From: Pseudomonas sp. S31
GTDB taxonomy: Bacteria > Pseudomonadota > Gammaproteobacteria > Pseudomonadales > Pseudomonadaceae
DNA: 50,439 nt
Direction of reading: 5' to 3'
Assembly (NCBI RefSeq): GCF_016648105.1
Contig: NZ_JACVVE010000041.1
Coordinates: 1-50,439 of the forward strand
Positions 1 to 8,196 of the stretch are shown in pieces (positions within the stretch are counted from its first letter, which is position 1; every line of letters starts with the position of its first letter). Under the pieces are notes generated by a model. It had not been told where the DNA came from, did no database searches, and was given only the letters and a program-made list of their open reading frames with translations. The translations under genes were made by a program, and so were the position numbers.

Positions 1-1
1 G

Positions 2-445
2 GTCGCCCAGGTGCTCAGCGAAGGCGGCGACTTCAACCATGGCTTCACCTACTCCGGGCACCCAGTGGCGGCTGCGGTGGGCCTGGAGAACCTGCGCATC
101 CTGCGCGACGAGAAGATCATCGAGCAGGTCCATGCGAAGACCGCGCCGTACCTGCAGCAGCGTCTGCAGGAGCTGGCCGACCATCCGCTGGTGGGCCAGG
201 TGCGCGGCCTGGGCATGCTGGGTGCGATCGAACTGGTGAAGGACAAGGCCACTCGCGCTCGCCATGAAGGCAAGGGAGTAGGCATGATCTGTCGCCAACA
301 CTGCTTCGACAACGGGCTGATCATGCGCGCCGTGGGCGACACCATGATCATCGCACCGCCGCTGGTGATCAGCACCGAGGAGATCGATGAATTGGTGGCC
401 AAGGCGCGCAAGTGCCTGGACCTGACCTACGCGGCTGTCAGCTGA
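2..445 (+). CDS. Class III aminotransferase, C-terminal part (SpuC-like, putrescine:pyruvate type)
   Basis: The gene enters from the left edge, so only the last 147 residues are present. They carry the small C-terminal domain of fold-type I PLP aminotransferases: a GGDFNHGFTYSGHP stretch that lies just after the PLP lysine region in this family, then RGLGMLGAIELV and the end motif NGLIMRAVGDTMIIAPPLV. This set closely resembles SpuC and related polyamine/omega-amine:pyruvate transaminases of Pseudomonas, which convert putrescine to 4-aminobutanal. The PLP lysine itself lies outside the window, and Pseudomonas genomes carry several paralogues, so the exact substrate is inferred. A hairpin overlapping a REP element follows the stop codon, and a XRE-cupin regulator follows that, an arrangement common for polyamine or amino-compound catabolic genes. 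Confidence 0.85.
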   Translation, partial: VAQVLSEGGDFNHGFTYSGHPVAAAVGLENLRILRDEKIIEQVHAKTAPYLQQRLQELADHPLVGQVRGLGMLGAIELVKDKATRARHEGKGVGMICRQHCFDNGLIMRAVGDTMIIAPPLVISTEEIDELVAKARKCLDLTYAAVS

Positions 446-459
446 GGGCAGGGATCGCT

Positions 460-523
460 AAGCCCGCTACCTACTCTGTGGGAGCGGGCTTGCCCCGCGA
501 ACACGGACGCAGCCCGTGCCAGG
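460..523. repeat. REP element and hairpin after the aminotransferase gene
   Basis: AAGCCCGCT (460-468) pairs with AGCGGGCTT (483-491) around a 14-nt loop. The right arm is part of a typical P. putida REP sequence, TGTGGGAGCGGGCTTGCCCC, starting at 477. The hairpin follows the aminotransferase stop by 14 nt and may stabilise or end its transcript; there is no T-run, so it is not a classical terminator. A second stem nearby (CACGG...CCGTG, about 503-519) belongs to the same repeat type. Confidence 0.75.
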
Positions 524-613
524 CCAGCCTCGCATCAGGCATTTTCCTTTGCGAAATGAATCCTGTACTTTTCAGGGCTCCAAATCCTCGTCCGATAGCC
601 CCTCGATTCAACC

Positions 614-1168
614 ATGAACCCGCACGAAGAAATCGAAGCCCTGGCAGTACTGATCCGCGACCTGCGCAAATTCAAGGGCCTGACCCTGGGCGAACTGGCC
701 CAGCGCATCGGCCGTTCGGTGGGTTTTCTTTCCCAGGTCGAACGCGGCGTCTCGCGCCCGACCGTGGCCGACCTCACGGCCATCAGCGAGGAACTTGGCG
801 TTTCCACCGCCTACTTCTACAAGCTCGACAAGCCCCGCGAACTCGACTGGGTCACCCGCCCGCATGAGCGCCGCACGCTGCACCTGGCCGGTGGCATCAC
901 CGATGTGCTGGCGTCGCCCGCCATCACCGGTGCGTTCTCCATGCTCGACAGCCACCTGGAACCTGGCGCCAGCAGTGGCGAGGAGTACCTGGACGACAGC
1001 TCGGAGCAGGGCTGCTTCGTGCTCGAAGGCGAGCTGACCGTCTGGCTGGGCGACGGTGAGCCGGTCACGCTGCGTGCCAGCGACAGCTTCCAACTGCAAC
1101 CCCACGCCCGGTTTCGTTACGCCAACCTGACCGACAAGCCCACCCGCGTGCTCTGGGTGTTCAGCTGA
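614..1168 (+). CDS. XRE-family regulator with C-terminal cupin domain
   Basis: A 184-residue transcription factor. Residues about 10-65 form a XRE/Cro-type helix-turn-helix (IRDLRKFKGLTLGELAQRIG, then SVGFLSQVERGVSRPTVADL). Residues about 110-183 form a cupin barrel (SGEEYLDDSSEQGCFVLEGE through FRYANLTDKPTRVLWVF). This architecture is that of PuuR/PauR-type regulators, where the cupin senses a small metabolite such as a polyamine or amino acid. Because a SpuC-like transaminase lies directly upstream on the same strand, control of polyamine or related amine catabolism is a reasonable inference. The ATG at 614 has no strong ribosome binding site in front. The 446-613 gap holds the REP element and the probable promoter. 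Confidence 0.85.
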   Translation: MNPHEEIEALAVLIRDLRKFKGLTLGELAQRIGRSVGFLSQVERGVSRPTVADLTAISEELGVSTAYFYKLDKPRELDWVTRPHERRTLHLAGGITDVLASPAITGAFSMLDSHLEPGASSGEEYLDDSSEQGCFVLEGELTVWLGDGEPVTLRASDSFQLQPHARFRYANLTDKPTRVLWVFS

Positions 1169-1232
1169 GGGCGGGCGAAGGCTCGCCAGATGTGCTTTAC
1201 TGCCCCGCCGCGTCATTTAAGGAAGAGTGATA

Positions 1233-2924
1233 GTGATCATTGGTATCGACCTGGGCACCACCAACAGCCTCGTGGCTGTCTGGGAAGGGGACAATGCCCG
1301 CATACTCCCCAACGCCTTGGGCGAGCTGCTTACCCCTAGCGTCGTCGGCCTCGACGACCAGGGTCAACTGGTGGTCGGGGATATCGCCCGTGAGCGCTTG
1401 CATACTCACCCGCACCTCACCGCCTCGCTGTTCAAACGCTACATGGGCAGCGCCCGCGAAACCCAGCTCGGCAACCGCGCTTACCGCGCCGAGGAGCTGT
1501 CGGCGATGCTGCTGCGCAGCCTCAAGGCCGACGCCGAGCGGGCCCTGGGCGAGCCGGTGCACGAAGCGGTGATCAGCGTGCCGGCATACTTCAGTGATGC
1601 CCAGCGCAAGGCGACGCGCATCGCTGGTGAACTGGCCGGGTTGAAGGTCGAGAAACTGGTCAACGAACCCACCGCTGCCGCCCTGGCCTATGGCTTGCAA
1701 CAGCGCAACGAAGCGAACTTTCTGGTGTTCGACCTCGGCGGGGGCACGTTCGACGTGTCCATCCTCGAGCTGTTCGAAGGCGTCATGGAAATCCGCGCCA
1801 GCGCTGGCGACAACTTCCTCGGCGGTGAAGACTTCGACGACCTGCTCGTCGCCCATTTCATCGCCAAGGTCGGTGCCGCCGACCTGCCGGACACCACCCA
1901 GCCGAGCATCGCCCAGCGCCTGCGTCGCGAGGCACAGCGGGTACGGCATGCCCTGGGCCAGGCGCCGGTAGAGCGTTTCGTGCTGCGCGAGCAGACCCGA
2001 GAGTGGAGCGTCGAGCTGACCCAGGGCGAACTGGCCGACATCGTCCGCCCCTTGCTCGACCGCCTGCGCGCGCCGATCGAACGCGCCATGCGCGATGCCC
2101 GGATCAAGGTCGCCGACCTCGACGAAATCCTCCTGGTCGGCGGCACCACGCGCATGCCGCTGGTGCGCAAGCTGGTGGCGTCGCTGTTCGGGCGCATTCC
2201 GTCGATGCAGCTCAACCCCGACCAGGTGGTTGCCCAGGGCGCGGCCATCCAGGCGGCGCTGCAGGCCCGCCATGCCTCGCTCGAAGAAGTGGTGCTCACC
2301 GATGTCTGCCCGTACACCTTGGGCATCGAGACCAGCGTGCAGCAGGGTAATGGCTTCCAGAGCGGGCACTACTTGCCGATCATCGAGCGCAACACGGTGG
2401 TGCCGGTCAGCCGGTCGCGTACCGTTTCAACGCTCCACGACAACCAGAAGCTGGTGAAGCTGGAGATCTACCAGGGCGAAAGCCGCCTGGTGAGCAACAA
2501 CATCTTCCTCGGCGAGCTGGAGATCCCGGTGCCGCCGCTCAAGGCCGGCGAGGTGTCCCTGGATGTGCGCTTCACCTACGACAACAACGGCCTGCTCGAA
2601 GCCCAGGTGCACCTGCCGGTCAATGGCGAAACCCGCCGGTTGGTGATCGAGAACAACCCGGGTGTGCTGCAACCAGAAGAAATCGCCCAACGCCTGGCCG
2701 CCCTCGAAGCGCTGAAAGTGCACCCCCGCGACCAGCAGGTCAACACGCTGCTGCTGGCCCGGCTGGACCGTTTGTACCAGGAAAGCCTCGGCGACGGCCG
2801 CGACCATGTCGCAGCGCTGGCCAACTACTTCCAGCAGATGCTCGACACCCAGGACGAACACCAGATCCGCAAGGCCCGCAGCGATATCAACGAGCGCCTG
2901 GCGCAGTTCGAAGGCGAGGTCTGA
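1233..2924 (+). CDS. hscC: Hsp70-family chaperone HscC
   Basis: This Hsp70 has 563 residues, close to E. coli HscC (about 556) and shorter than DnaK (638) because the C-terminal lid is reduced. The ATPase domain (about 1-360) shows the phosphate-1 loop IDLGTTNS, NEPTAAALAYG, the phosphate-2 loop DLGGGTFDVS and the adenosine motif LVGGTTRMPLV. The substrate-binding beta domain follows (about 365-480), then a short helical tail. It should act as an ATP-driven peptide-binding chaperone in the cytoplasm. A GTG at 1227 opens the same frame, but AAGGA at 1219-1223 stands only 3 nt from it and 9 nt from the GTG at 1233, so 1233 is preferred. The next gene, 6 nt downstream, is a J-domain protein and very probably its co-chaperone, as in E. 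coli hscC-djlB/djlC. Confidence 0.93.
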   Translation: MIIGIDLGTTNSLVAVWEGDNARILPNALGELLTPSVVGLDDQGQLVVGDIARERLHTHPHLTASLFKRYMGSARETQLGNRAYRAEELSAMLLRSLKADAERALGEPVHEAVISVPAYFSDAQRKATRIAGELAGLKVEKLVNEPTAAALAYGLQQRNEANFLVFDLGGGTFDVSILELFEGVMEIRASAGDNFLGGEDFDDLLVAHFIAKVGAADLPDTTQPSIAQRLRREAQRVRHALGQAPVERFVLREQTREWSVELTQGELADIVRPLLDRLRAPIERAMRDARIKVADLDEILLVGGTTRMPLVRKLVASLFGRIPSMQLNPDQVVAQGAAIQAALQARHASLEEVVLTDVCPYTLGIETSVQQGNGFQSGHYLPIIERNTVVPVSRSRTVSTLHDNQKLVKLEIYQGESRLVSNNIFLGELEIPVPPLKAGEVSLDVRFTYDNNGLLEAQVHLPVNGETRRLVIENNPGVLQPEEIAQRLAALEALKVHPRDQQVNTLLLARLDRLYQESLGDGRDHVAALANYFQQMLDTQDEHQIRKARSDINERLAQFEGEV

Positions 2925-2930
2925 GCCCTC

Positions 2931-4298
2931 ATGAGTCATTGGCAACTGCTCGAACTCGACCCGGACGCTGACGAACGCAGCATCAAGCGCGCCTATGCGC
3001 GGCTGCTGAAGCACCATCGTCCCGACGAAGACCCCGATGCCTTCCAGCGCCTGCGCGAAGCCTACGAGGCCTCGCTGGAGGAAGCGCGCTGGCGTGCGCA
3101 GCTGGATGAGGACGATGATGAGGCGTGTATCGATCCGCCGCTGGGCTCGAGCGAACCGCCTCCGGAGTACGCCCCACAGGCCACCCACGCGGAGCCTGTC
3201 GACATCGCGCCTGCTGTTCGACCGCCAGAGCCGTCCCTGGAGCAGATGCAGGATTGGCTCGCCGAGGGCAAGGAGCGTCAGGTGGTGGATGCGTTGCGCG
3301 ATTGGCTGGCCAGCGACTGGCTGTTGCCCTTCGAGCGCCGCGAGCAGTTCGAGCAAAACCTGCTCGACCTGCTCGACGTGGCGCCGCACTGGTCGCCGGC
3401 ATTCTTCGAGGGCGTCTGCCAAGCCATGGGCTGGGACGAAGCCCAGGCCAATCTGCCGTGCGAGTACTGGCGCTGGGACCGCTTCATCCGTCGCTGTGAA
3501 CTGCAGGCCATGGAAGACGCCGTGCGCAACGATCTGGTCAGGAACGACGACGACAAGGCCCTCGGCCAGCCCGCCGCCTTGCTGCTCAAGCCCTTGAGCG
3601 ACCGCCGGCGGCGGGCCATGGCCGACGGCTTCAGCGGCCATGACTGGCAACGCTTTACCCAGATCGCCGAGACCATCGAGTACCACCACCCGGACATGCC
3701 GGAGCGGTTGGGGCTTACCCCACTCGACAACTGGCGCGACTGGCTGCCGGCCGCGAGCTTTCGACCGTTGTTGGTGTTCCTGTGGCTGGCATTGTCGGTG
3801 GTGATCCTGCCGTCGGTTATCAGCTACTCGAAATCCAAGGGCGATCCGGCCTTCGTGCTGGTGATCCCACTGTACGTGGCGGGCGTGATCTTCATTGGGT
3901 TGAAGGCCTACCGGTTGTGGTCGAAGCTGGCGGTGCCGCTGGGGGGGCTGGATGCGTCGCTGAGCCGCTGGCTGCTACCCCGGCGCCTGTATCGGCAAGG
4001 TGCCGGGCTGCTGATGCTACGGCACATCGTTCCAGCGTTGGCGCCTGCCGCATTGGCGCATGCATGGGCCGGCAATTCGCCGTGGCTGCGCTGGGTCGGC
4101 CCGCTAGTGGTGTTCCTTGGCACGTTGTATTTCACCAACGGAGTGATCCGTGGCGGCAAGATCGCGACCTGGGATCGCGCCATACGGGCGGTCAAGGCCA
4201 GGTTCGAGCGCCTGCCGTGGCACTGGATGCGGCGCGAGGGCGTGCTGATCGGGTTGGCGGTGATTGCGATGGGGGTCTGGGTGTATACGCGGCGGTGA
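2931..4298 (+). CDS. Membrane-anchored J-domain protein (DjlB/DjlC-like co-chaperone of HscC)
   Basis: A 455-residue protein. Residues 1-50 are a short J-domain (HWQLLELDPDADERSIKRAY, then KHHRPDEDPDAFQRLREAYE). The loop that normally reads H-P-D reads H-R-P-D here, as I recall for the DjlB/DjlC group that pairs with HscC. A Pro/Glu-rich linker follows (about 55-105), then a helical middle region and about four hydrophobic segments from about residue 278 to the C-terminus (LLVFLWLALSVVILPSVISY, FVLVIPLYVAGVIFIGLKAY and two more). The J-domain therefore probably sits in the cytoplasm next to HscC, with the C-terminal part in the inner membrane. It is translationally linked to hscC by a 6-nt gap. 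The client of this pair is not known from the sequence. Confidence 0.85.
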   Translation: MSHWQLLELDPDADERSIKRAYARLLKHHRPDEDPDAFQRLREAYEASLEEARWRAQLDEDDDEACIDPPLGSSEPPPEYAPQATHAEPVDIAPAVRPPEPSLEQMQDWLAEGKERQVVDALRDWLASDWLLPFERREQFEQNLLDLLDVAPHWSPAFFEGVCQAMGWDEAQANLPCEYWRWDRFIRRCELQAMEDAVRNDLVRNDDDKALGQPAALLLKPLSDRRRRAMADGFSGHDWQRFTQIAETIEYHHPDMPERLGLTPLDNWRDWLPAASFRPLLVFLWLALSVVILPSVISYSKSKGDPAFVLVIPLYVAGVIFIGLKAYRLWSKLAVPLGGLDASLSRWLLPRRLYRQGAGLLMLRHIVPALAPAALAHAWAGNSPWLRWVGPLVVFLGTLYFTNGVIRGGKIATWDRAIRAVKARFERLPWHWMRREGVLIGLAVIAMGVWVYTRR

Positions 4299-4504
4299 CC
4301 CAGCTCATCTTGCCGGGGCAATTCAACCCGTGGCCTGTCGGCACCTCCCTCTACCATCAGAACCGCATCTACAACAAAGGCAGCACCTACATCATCGAGC
4401 AGGATGGCTACACCCTGGTCGACTTCATGCTCGATTTCAAGCCAACCGAGCACATCGACGCCTGCCTGAACCTTGATAGCCATTTTTCCTGGGCGGTACG
4501 GTAG
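4298..4504 (+). pseudogene. Remnant of a TonB-dependent receptor (C-terminal beta-barrel strands only)
   Basis: Directly after the J-domain stop, a different frame encodes about 68 residues with no plausible start of its own. It contains VGTSLYHQNRIYNKG, then IEQDGYTLVDFML and KPTEHIDACLNL, a pattern typical of late barrel strands in siderophore receptors (normally followed by NNLFDKxYY and a final GDPRN...F strand). Here the NNLFD motif is degraded to NLDSHFS and the frame ends at 4502-4504, so the last strands are missing. No plug or TonB box is present. I read it as a fossil left by deletion of a receptor gene. The rest of 4505-4783 holds an AT-rich palindrome and the promoter region of the next operon. 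Confidence 0.6.
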
Positions 4505-4596
4505 GGCTCAGCGGTTTCAAGGCGTGCGTTGCGCGCCTGACGCTGGCGCCCACATCCGCGTCCAGACCCGCCCAAGGGTTTATCAGTTTGCACTTC

Positions 4597-4624
4597 AATG
4601 TTTTTTTATCTATAAAAAAACATT
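4597..4624. promoter_or_regulatory. AT-rich palindrome upstream of the ABC importer operon (candidate GntR operator)
   Basis: AATGTTTTTTTAT (4597-4609) and ATAAAAAAACATT (4612-4624) are exact inverted repeats around a 2-nt centre. The site lies 160 bp before the binding-protein gene. A related dyad, TGTTTTAT...ATAAAAACA, lies upstream of the GntR regulator and the hydrolase operon at 12181-12204, which suggests a shared regulator. The function is inferred; a plain AT-rich promoter element is the alternative. Confidence 0.5.
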
Positions 4625-4783
4625 TACATTCCAGCTGAACGCTGTGAAGATGTCTGCGCAATCCAAAAAAAACAAGATCGCTTCCGGCGCTGATCCCAGT
4701 CAGGCCCTAACAAGAACGATACGATCAGAACCTCGAGACCGGGCCTGCCTCTACCGGTCCTTCAGCGAAGGAGAACCTCTCCC

Positions 4784-6364
4784 GTGCATCGCTTCCGTAA
4801 TCCCCCCATGAGCCGCACCTTGCAGGCGCTTGGCCTTGCGACCCTTGCCACCCTCGCGCCCTACGCGCTGGCCGACACCACGCTGCGCGTCGGCCTGGGG
4901 GCCGACATCCGCAGTACCGAGCCGGGCGTCAACCGCGACGAAAACACCGATACCGTGATCCTCCATGTGGTCGAAGGGCTGGTGGCCCATCGCGAAGATG
5001 CTTCGGTCGGGCCGCTGCTGGCGCAAGCGGTGAAGGTTTCCGACGACGGGCTCACCTACACCTTCACCTTGCGTGACGGTGTGCATTTCCATAACGGTGC
5101 AACCCTCGGTTCGGCCGACGTCAAATGGACCTGGCAACGCTACCTCGACCCGAAGACCCAGTGGCGCTGCCTGCCGGAGTTCGACGGCCGGGGCGGGGCG
5201 AAAATCGTCGATATCGCCACGCCCGACGCGCGCACCGTGGTCTTCACCCTCGACCAGCCCAACGGCTTGTTCCTGGCGTCCATGGCGCGCCCCGATTGTG
5301 GCGGTGCCGGTATCCTGCATCCGGACTCCCTGGCCGCCGATGGCAGTTGGAAAGCCCCGGTGGGCACCGGGCCGTTTACCTTCAGCGAGTGGAAACCGGG
5401 CCAGTACGTGCTGCTCAAGCGTTTCCAGGACTACAGTGCGCGCAACGAGGCCGGCCCCGATGGCTTCACCGGCAACAAGCAGGCGCTGGTCGACAGCGTT
5501 CGCTTCATGATCATCCCCGACCCGTCGTCGGCCAAGGCCGCGCTGCTGTCGCGCAACGTCGACCTGCTGCCCGACGTCACCGCCAGTGACGCCCAGGAGC
5601 TCAAGGCACTGCCGGGCATAGAGGTATCGGCCAGCCCGATCATGGCCATCTGCGGCTTGCTGTTCCAGACCAACGACCCGTTGCTCAAGGACCGGCGTAT
5701 CCGCCAGGCCATCGCCCATTCTCTGGACTACCCGCAAATCGTCAATGCCTTGTCCAACGGCCTCTCGCAACCCAACAACTCGGCGATCCCGAGCTCCAGC
5801 GCGTTCCACGACAAGGCCGCCGAGCTGGGCTACCGCTACGACCCTGCCGAGGCCCAGCGCCTGCTCAAGGAAGCCGGCTACAAAGGCCAGCCGATCACGA
5901 TGCTGGTAAACAAACGCTACCAGCAGATGTTCGACATGGGCGTGCTGGCCCAGGCCATGGCCCAGGCCAGCGGGCTGAACATCCAGATGGAAACCCTGGA
6001 GTGGGGCACCCAGCTGGAGCGCTACCAGAGCGGCAACTACCAGATGATGTCGTTCTCCTATTCGTCGCGGCTGGACCCGGCGCTGGGCTTCGACTCGCTG
6101 ATGGGCGACAAGGCCAAGGAGCCACGCAAGGTCTGGGACAACCCGCAAGCCCAGGTGCTGTTGCGCCAGGCCACGCGTGAAAGCGACACGGCCAAGCGCC
6201 AGGCGTTGTTCGACCAGCTGCACGGGATGATGATCCACGACACGCCGATGGTGATCATCTACAACGGCACGGTGACCGGTGCATTGCGCGACAGCGTGCG
6301 CGGCTACCACTCCTGGCCGGTGGCCAAGCCACGCTTGTGGGGCGTCAGCCTCGCGGCGAAGTAG
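4784..6364 (+). CDS. ABC transporter substrate-binding protein, family 5 (peptide/nickel type)
   Basis: A 526-residue periplasmic solute-binding protein of the DppA/OppA/GsiB class. The N-terminus is a Sec signal peptide (LATLATLAPYALA, cleavage before DTTLRVG). The mature part has family motifs near DENTDTVILHVVEGLVAHRE, LTYTFTLRDGVHFHNG and VGTGPFTFSEWKPGQYVLLK. GTG at 4784 is chosen because AAGGAG lies 10 nt upstream; an internal ATG at 4808 would also leave the signal peptide intact. It opens a four-gene import operon with tight spacing (16 nt to the first permease). The ligand cannot be read from the sequence. The porin, hydrolase, aminotransferase and dehydrogenase genes nearby suggest a short peptide or amide of an amino acid. 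Confidence 0.92.
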   Translation: MHRFRNPPMSRTLQALGLATLATLAPYALADTTLRVGLGADIRSTEPGVNRDENTDTVILHVVEGLVAHREDASVGPLLAQAVKVSDDGLTYTFTLRDGVHFHNGATLGSADVKWTWQRYLDPKTQWRCLPEFDGRGGAKIVDIATPDARTVVFTLDQPNGLFLASMARPDCGGAGILHPDSLAADGSWKAPVGTGPFTFSEWKPGQYVLLKRFQDYSARNEAGPDGFTGNKQALVDSVRFMIIPDPSSAKAALLSRNVDLLPDVTASDAQELKALPGIEVSASPIMAICGLLFQTNDPLLKDRRIRQAIAHSLDYPQIVNALSNGLSQPNNSAIPSSSAFHDKAAELGYRYDPAEAQRLLKEAGYKGQPITMLVNKRYQQMFDMGVLAQAMAQASGLNIQMETLEWGTQLERYQSGNYQMMSFSYSSRLDPALGFDSLMGDKAKEPRKVWDNPQAQVLLRQATRESDTAKRQALFDQLHGMMIHDTPMVIIYNGTVTGALRDSVRGYHSWPVAKPRLWGVSLAAK

Positions 6365-6380
6365 GGTAGGGGTCTGAACG

Positions 6381-7322
6381 ATGTTGCGCTTTATCCTGCA
6401 AAAGCTCGGCATGGCCGTGCCAACCCTGCTGCTCATCTCGCTGATGGTGTTCGCGCTGATCCGCCTGATTCCCGGCGACCCGGCACTGCTGATGCTCGGC
6501 GACATGGCCGACCCGCAAAGCCTGGCCGACATGCGCCAGGCCCTAGGGCTCGATCACTCGCTGGTGACGCAGTTCCTGATCTGGTTCAAGGCGGTGCTCA
6601 GTGGTGACCTGGGCTTCTCCATCAGCACCCGCGAGGCGGTGTTGCCGCTGATTTTCGAGCGCTTTGCGGTCAGTGCCAGCATCGTTCTGGTCGCCGTGCT
6701 GCTGGCTACCTTGATCGCCGTGCCCCTGGGCCTGCTGGCTGCCTGGAAGCAGAACAGCGCGCTGGACCTGGGGCTGGTGATGAGCGCCACGCTGCTGCTG
6801 TCGATCCCCAGCTTCTGGCTCGGCCTGCTGTTGCTCTATGCCTTCGGCATCAAGCTCGGCTGGTTGCCGGTGGTGGGCTATGTCAGCTTCGGCCAGGCGC
6901 CTTGGCAGGCACTCACCTACCTGGTGCTGCCGATCGTCACCCTGACCCTGGTGGAGGTCGGCGCCATCGCCCGCATGGCCCGGGCCAGCACCATCGAGGT
7001 GCTGCGCCTGGAGTACATCGCCCATGCCCGGGCCAAGGGTCTGTCGGAGCGTGCCGTGCTGTGGCGCCATGCCCTGCGCAATGCCTTCGCGCCGACCTGG
7101 ACGCTGGTCGGGCTGATCCTCGGCAACCTGCTCGGCGGCATCGCCGTGCTCGAAACCGTGTTCACCCTGCCGGGCATCGGGCGGCTGATGGTCGAGGCGA
7201 TCTTTGCCCGCGACTACCCGGTGCTGCAGGGCTGCCTGCTGCTGATCACCTTCGTCTACGTGCTGGTCAACCTGTTCGTCGATCTGCTCTACCCACTGTT
7301 CGATCCAAGGGTGAAGTTATGA
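6381..7322 (+). CDS. ABC transporter permease, DppB/GsiC type
   Basis: A 313-residue inner-membrane permease. The N-terminus, MLRFILQKLGMAVPTLLLIS, and the GDPALLMLGD segment are typical of DppB/OppB proteins. Five further hydrophobic segments follow. The EAA loop that docks on the ATPase is visible as EYIAHARAKGLSERAVLWRH (about residues 212-231). The C-terminus, FVDLLYPLFDPRVK, is also characteristic. It pairs with the following DppC-type permease to form the import channel. Its stop overlaps the next start (ATGA), indicating translational coupling. Confidence 0.94.
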   Translation: MLRFILQKLGMAVPTLLLISLMVFALIRLIPGDPALLMLGDMADPQSLADMRQALGLDHSLVTQFLIWFKAVLSGDLGFSISTREAVLPLIFERFAVSASIVLVAVLLATLIAVPLGLLAAWKQNSALDLGLVMSATLLLSIPSFWLGLLLLYAFGIKLGWLPVVGYVSFGQAPWQALTYLVLPIVTLTLVEVGAIARMARASTIEVLRLEYIAHARAKGLSERAVLWRHALRNAFAPTWTLVGLILGNLLGGIAVLETVFTLPGIGRLMVEAIFARDYPVLQGCLLLITFVYVLVNLFVDLLYPLFDPRVKL

Positions 7323-8194
7323 GTTCGAAACCCTCCTGCGCGCCACTGGCAACGCTGGACTTGCCCGTGCGCAAGGCGCCGCGGGCCTGGCCGTCGGCCA
7401 ACGCCCTGATTGGCGCATCGCTGTTGCTGACGTTGCTGCTGCTGGCCCTGCTCGGCGTGCTGTGGACACCCTACGACCCGCTGCGCATCGACCTGCTGGC
7501 GCGCTTCCAGGCGCCATCGGCCGCGCACTGGCTGGGTACCGACGAGTTCGGCCGCGATGTGTTCAGCCGCTTGCTGATCGGCGCTCGCACCAGCCTGTGG
7601 ATCAGCCTGTTGTCGGTCAGCTTCGCGGTCGTCGCCGGCACCCTGATCGGCATGTTGGCGGGCTACCTGCGGGGCTGGACCGACCGCGTGCTGATGATGT
7701 TCAACGACGCGTTGCTGGCGTTCCCGGGCATTCTCATGGCCCTTGGCATCATGGCGATCATCGGCGCCAGCCAGTACGGCATCGTCCTCGCCCTGGGTAT
7801 CGCCTACACGCCGTCGGTGGTTCGCGTGGTGCGCGGCAGCGTGCTGTCGCTGCGCGAGCTGGAGTTCATCGAGGCATCGCGGGTGATCGGTAATTCCGAG
7901 CTGTACACCATGCTGCGGCACATCGCGCCCAACTGCCTGGCCCCGCTGTGCGTGCTGGCCACCAGCATGTTCGGCTGGGCGTTGCTGTCGGAAAGCGCCC
8001 TGAGCTTCCTTGGCCTGGGCGTTCCGCCGCCGGCGGCCACCTGGGGCAACATGCTCGCCAGCAGCCGCCCGTACATCGCTTCGGCGAGCTGGCTCGGCAT
8101 CTTCCCAGGCTTGTTCATCTGCCTGGCGCTGCTGGCCATCAACCTGTTCGGCGACGCCCTGCGCGATCGCCTCGACCCGCGGATGAGGAAGTGA
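7319..8194 (+). CDS. ABC transporter permease, DppC/GsiD type
   Basis: A 291-residue second permease of the peptide importer. The frame is open further upstream, but the ATG at 7319 overlaps the previous stop by 4 nt and gives the normal length. The N-terminal helix (NALIGASLLLTLLLLALLGV) is followed by the family motif HWLGTDEFGRDVFSRLLIGA, which is diagnostic for DppC/OppC proteins. The EAA loop reads FIEASRVIGNSELYTMLRHI. The end motif, LFGDALRDRLDPRMRK, is intact. It acts with the preceding permease and the double ATPase. Confidence 0.94.
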   Translation: MSSKPSCAPLATLDLPVRKAPRAWPSANALIGASLLLTLLLLALLGVLWTPYDPLRIDLLARFQAPSAAHWLGTDEFGRDVFSRLLIGARTSLWISLLSVSFAVVAGTLIGMLAGYLRGWTDRVLMMFNDALLAFPGILMALGIMAIIGASQYGIVLALGIAYTPSVVRVVRGSVLSLRELEFIEASRVIGNSELYTMLRHIAPNCLAPLCVLATSMFGWALLSESALSFLGLGVPPPAATWGNMLASSRPYIASASWLGIFPGLFICLALLAINLFGDALRDRLDPRMRK

Positions 8195-8196
8195 TC

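Noticed and set aside
4751..6532. Minus-strand open frame of about 590 codons
   Set aside because: It lies opposite the substrate-binding protein gene, which has a signal peptide, a ribosome binding site and family motifs. Shadow.
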